This document shows positions 61,695 to 64,000 of a DNA stretch of 64,000 nucleotides, piece after piece. The stretch comes from Nocardia vinacea NBRC 16497 (lineage in GTDB: Bacteria > Actinomycetota > Actinomycetes > Mycobacteriales > Mycobacteriaceae). The stretch covers positions 62,001 to 126,000 of the forward strand of contig NZ_BAGN01000202.1 of assembly GCF_000308835.1 (NCBI RefSeq). The letters run 5' to 3'. The translations under genes and the position numbers were made by a program. The notes under the pieces are model-generated. The model had not been told where the DNA came from. It saw only the letters and a program-made list of their open reading frames with translations, and made no database searches. Numbering within the stretch: position 1 is the stretch's first letter; the number at the start of each line of letters is the position of its first letter.

Positions 61695-61914
61695 GATCTA
61701 GCTCCGTGTCCACTTGTATGCACGGACTTTCCGTGCTGATTTCGATGATCTCTCGAACTAGCTGACTTAGCTAGCTGATCGTTAAATATGAGCAAGTTTT
61801 ATCAAACTCGTGGACCTGCCTGATTGCCGGTTCGTAGCGTCTGAGCTGGCCCCCGTGACATGTGACGCCAACCGGTCACGGGGTGCCTACCAACATCGGA
61901 CTACAGGAGTCGAG

Positions 61915-62148
61915 ATGGACAGGCGCACAAGACTGTTCGTGTTCCCAGGCGGGTTGTTGGAGGTCGCCGACTACGGCGACGATGACGACGGTCCGGGGGT
62001 GTACCTGGAGTTGCGGACTCCAGCCGATCGTGTGCTACCGCAGCGGGTTCCGGGTGCAGCCGCCGTGGATCACCGCGTCAGCCCTGTCGAACCTGCCGAC
62101 GCCAAGACGTGCGCCATGGTGCTGCGACTCCTCCAGGACCTGGCGTGA
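61915..62148 (+). CDS. hypothetical protein
   Basis: 77 residues. MDRRTRLFVFPGGLLEVADY at the start, then an acidic turn (DDDDG), and a helical end (MVLRLLQDLA). An AGGAG box lies six bases before the ATG, which fixes the start inside a longer open frame. No family recognised. Its TGA overlaps the next gene's GTG (GTGA). It is divergent from the XRE-DUF6879 operon. Confidence 0.65.
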   Translation: MDRRTRLFVFPGGLLEVADYGDDDDGPGVYLELRTPADRVLPQRVPGAAAVDHRVSPVEPADAKTCAMVLRLLQDLA

Positions 62149-62315
62149 TCGCGCTCGGCTGGGTTGTCGCGATCGGGCTACCGCTGGCGGTGACGGTCGC
62201 AGTGATCGTGTGGCCGGAACGGATTCCGAAGGAGCGCACCGTCAGGGAGATCCGCGAACGGATCGAACGCGGGGGCACGGGCGGGATGAAGTCCGATGCG
62301 TCACGTGAGTACTGA
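62145..62315 (+). CDS. 56-residue single-pass membrane protein
   Basis: 56 residues from GTG. One hydrophobic segment (ALGWVVAIGLPLAVTVAVIV) followed by a basic and acidic tail (PERIPKERTVREIRERIER), so probably N-out or N-in single pass with a cytoplasmic tail. It is coupled to the preceding gene by GTGA. Function unknown. Confidence 0.6.
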   Translation: MIALGWVVAIGLPLAVTVAVIVWPERIPKERTVREIRERIERGGTGGMKSDASREY

Positions 62316-62400
62316 TCGCCTCCCGACTGGTCAGGCTATGCGAAATGGGGGAATTTATTGCGTAACAACATTTCTCGGCACGGCCGGATAGGATGCGGCC

Positions 62401-62691
62401 ATGGCGATGACCTGGGAGCTCGGGGAACCCATCGCGACCCGCGAACTCCGCAAGGGCGACGATCCCGTGGTCGTCACGTTCGGGAAGCCAGAGCCGTCCG
62501 GGGGCGGTTCCTACTCATGCCCCGTTCGGATCGAAGGCATGGAGGCGGAGCCGTTGACACGGGCTATCTTCGGTGTGGATGCGGTACAGGCCCTTATCGA
62601 GGCAATGACCTTCGCCGGTCGTCTGCTCGAAGCCAACGAAGGCGAGTACACGTTCCTCGGGGAATCCGACCTCGGATTTCCTCGAAGCTGA
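62401..62691 (+). CDS. DUF6968-like small protein
   Basis: 96 residues, globular and acidic: LGEPIATRELRKGDDPVVVTFGKP in parts, YSCPVRIEGME, and FGVDAVQALIEAMTFAGRLLE. The order matches the DUF6968 family as I recall it, with moderate certainty. Unknown function. It is followed by the strong hairpin at 62702-62750. Confidence 0.7.
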   Translation: MAMTWELGEPIATRELRKGDDPVVVTFGKPEPSGGGSYSCPVRIEGMEAEPLTRAIFGVDAVQALIEAMTFAGRLLEANEGEYTFLGESDLGFPRS

Positions 62692-62701
62692 CACTCGGAA
62701 A

Positions 62702-62750
62702 GGCAAGAGCCCCGTACCTCATCTTCTCGACGAGGTGCGGGGCTCTTGCC
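62702..62750. terminator. long hairpin terminator between DUF6968-like and NRPS genes
   Basis: GGCAAGAGCCCCG (62702-62714) pairs perfectly with CGGGGCTCTTGCC (62738-62750), and ACCTC/GAGGT extends the stem after one mismatch. The loop is about 11 bases. It lies between convergent genes and should stop transcripts from both sides. Confidence 0.8.
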
Positions 62751-62777
62751 TGCATGTACCGCGCAGGGCGGTCTCGG

Positions 62778-64000
62778 CTATTCGACGATCACGATTCGCA
62801 CGTCTTCGTCCGCCGCATCGGTCGGCTCGTCGACGGTGACGAACCAGTGGGTGACTTCGCCGTCGGCTAGGTCATCCGCGATGTCGTCCGCACCCGGCAG
62901 GACCGAGAGGGCGCCGGCGGTGGCTGCGGACAGGAACTCGAGCAGCGCGGGGCGGCCCGAGACGGCGGTGGTGAAGGTTGTGGATTCGTAATCGATTTCG
63001 TATTCCGAGCGGAACTGCTCGGCCTGTTCGAGGGCCTCGGTCTGGCTGAAGGCGCGTACGGTGCCGTCGGCCGTGAGGACCACGAAGGCCGGGTGCTCTT
63101 CGGCGAGCGGGCGGACCCGATCGGCGTAGGAGACCGGGTGCGACGGGGCGGCTGCCAGTTCGGCCTGTACCGCCGGATCGCTCGGCACCAACCAGTTGAT
63201 CGGACCGTCGGTCGGCTCCAGCGTGATACCGAAAACGGCTCCGGCGGTAGCCATTTCGGCGGCGGACAGATCACCGGCGAACAGGCAGGCGGCACCGGCC
63301 TTCTGGATTGCCCAGACCGCGACCACCGCATCCACCGAACGCGGCAGCGCCAGGGCCACCACATCGCCGGGTCCGGCACCGTGCGCGATGAGTACCCGGG
63401 CCAGTTGCGAGGAACGGCGATCCAGGACGTGGTAGGCGATTTCGTCGCCGTCCACGAGCAGCGCGGGCGCCTCCGGATCCGCCTCGACCACCTCGGCGAG
63501 CACCCTCGACACCGTGCGCGCACCGACCCGGCCCACCGGTTCCGGTGCGGCCGCGGTTGCCGCGATACCGGATTCGACGAGCAGGCGGGCCCGCTCACCG
63601 GCATCGAGGATATCGATATCGCCGACCAGTCCGGCGGAATCGCCGAGCAGTGCGTCCAGTACCCGGATCAGCCTGGTGGACAAGGTTTCCACCTCTTCGG
63701 CGGTGAACCGGCTGAGCAGGTACTCGAAGGTGAATTCGAGGGTGGACTCCGCGGTCACCTGCAGCGTGAGCGGGTAGTGCGTCGCACTTTCCATGCCGAC
63801 ACCGGTCACCGACATGCCGTCGATCGAACTCGCCGCTGCGATCGCCTCCCGATCGATCGGGTACGACTCGAACACCAGCAGGGTGTCGAAGTGCGAGGCG
63901 ATTCCGGCGGCCCGCTGGATATCGGATAGGCCGACGTAGTGGTGGTCGAGCAGCTCGGTCTGGTCGCGCTGCAACCGCTCGAGCTGATCGTCGATGGTCG
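62778..64000 (-). CDS. C-terminal end of a non-ribosomal peptide synthetase (condensation tail plus truncated adenylation-like domain)
   Basis: About 407 residues are visible; the gene runs off the right edge. Residues up to about 150 are the end of a condensation-type domain (LQRDQTELLDHHYVGLSDIQ, HYPLTLQVT, FTAEEVETL). Next comes an AMP-binding-like N-terminus (VADPEAPALLVDGDEIAYHVLD-type, AGPGDVVALALPRS). The ATP-binding core A3, usually TSGSTGxPKG, reads FVVLTADGTVRAFSQTEAL, and the protein ends about 250 residues into the domain, with no carrier or thioesterase domain. So the last module looks inactive or non-standard. Confidence 0.85.
   Translation of the reverse strand, partial: TIDDQLERLQRDQTELLDHHYVGLSDIQRAAGIASHFDTLLVFESYPIDREAIAAASSIDGMSVTGVGMESATHYPLTLQVTAESTLEFTFEYLLSRFTAEEVETLSTRLIRVLDALLGDSAGLVGDIDILDAGERARLLVESGIAATAAAPEPVGRVGARTVSRVLAEVVEADPEAPALLVDGDEIAYHVLDRRSSQLARVLIAHGAGPGDVVALALPRSVDAVVAVWAIQKAGAACLFAGDLSAAEMATAGAVFGITLEPTDGPINWLVPSDPAVQAELAAAPSHPVSYADRVRPLAEEHPAFVVLTADGTVRAFSQTEALEQAEQFRSEYEIDYESTTFTTAVSGRPALLEFLSAATAGALSVLPGADDIADDLADGEVTHWFVTVDEPTDAADEDVRIVIVE

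Overview
The window is high-GC actinobacterial chromosome, most likely Nocardia or a close mycolate-containing relative (inference). The left third keeps the content and relative orientation of the M. tuberculosis Rv0946c-Rv0954 block: a DUF5336 membrane protein, sucD/sucC, an M23 endopeptidase, a PcrA/UvrD1 helicase, an AroQ chorismate mutase and pgi. The window opens inside the DUF5336 gene and closes inside a non-ribosomal peptide synthetase. I saw no rRNA, tRNA or CRISPR.

1-19.3 kb, conserved core: cell-wall lipid recycling (uppP), TCA cycle (sucCD), DNA repair (pcrA), aromatic amino acid entry (chorismate mutase), succinate semialdehyde oxidation and glycolysis (pgi). A large BTAD/NB-ARC/TPR regulator lies in it. 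The M23 endopeptidase is present as two tandem paralogs. Each has a long low-complexity Trp- or Tyr-rich N-terminal region before its single membrane segment. Each starts at an ATGA overlap with a short upstream ORF that carries the only good ribosome binding site.

19.3-39 kb, accessory metabolism and regulation: mostly divergent regulator/target pairs with visible palindromic operators (LysR/SnoaL-like, methyltransferase/AraC, TetR-AidB/crotonase, monooxygenase/TetR, PNPOx-like/MocR, NmrA/AsnC), plus a CxxxxC flavoprotein, a type-B carboxylesterase and an Fpg/Nei glycosylase. A roughly 600-base stretch after the MocR gene holds no convincing gene.

38.8-45.7 kb: cobF; the thyA-dfrA folate/dTMP operon; a small cupin; a DyP peroxidase carrying an encapsulin targeting peptide, translationally coupled to its encapsulin shell gene; a PH-domain membrane protein; a two-domain TerD protein; and a TnpB remnant.

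46-52.3 kb: a TetR gene with a perfect 16-bp palindrome, an APC permease, two DUF1989 proteins (UAAP1/UAAP2, CgdA/CgdB-like) and a carboxyltransferase protein, the last three joined by ATGA overlaps. The last protein resembles the middle of urea/guanidine carboxylase but lacks the biotin carboxylase and biotinyl domains, and no allophanate hydrolase follows.

52-60 kb: epoxide hydrolase/WYL regulator, MarR/SGNH hydrolase (with a RidA tail fragment in frame after the MarR stop), TetR/peroxiredoxin-like, a Uma2 nuclease-fold protein and a beta-lactamase-fold serine hydrolase. 60-62.7 kb: a compact XRE-DUF5753/DUF6879 cluster and several very small genes, ending at a strong hairpin. 62.8-64 kb: the C-terminal end of an NRPS whose last adenylation-like domain is truncated and lacks its core motif.
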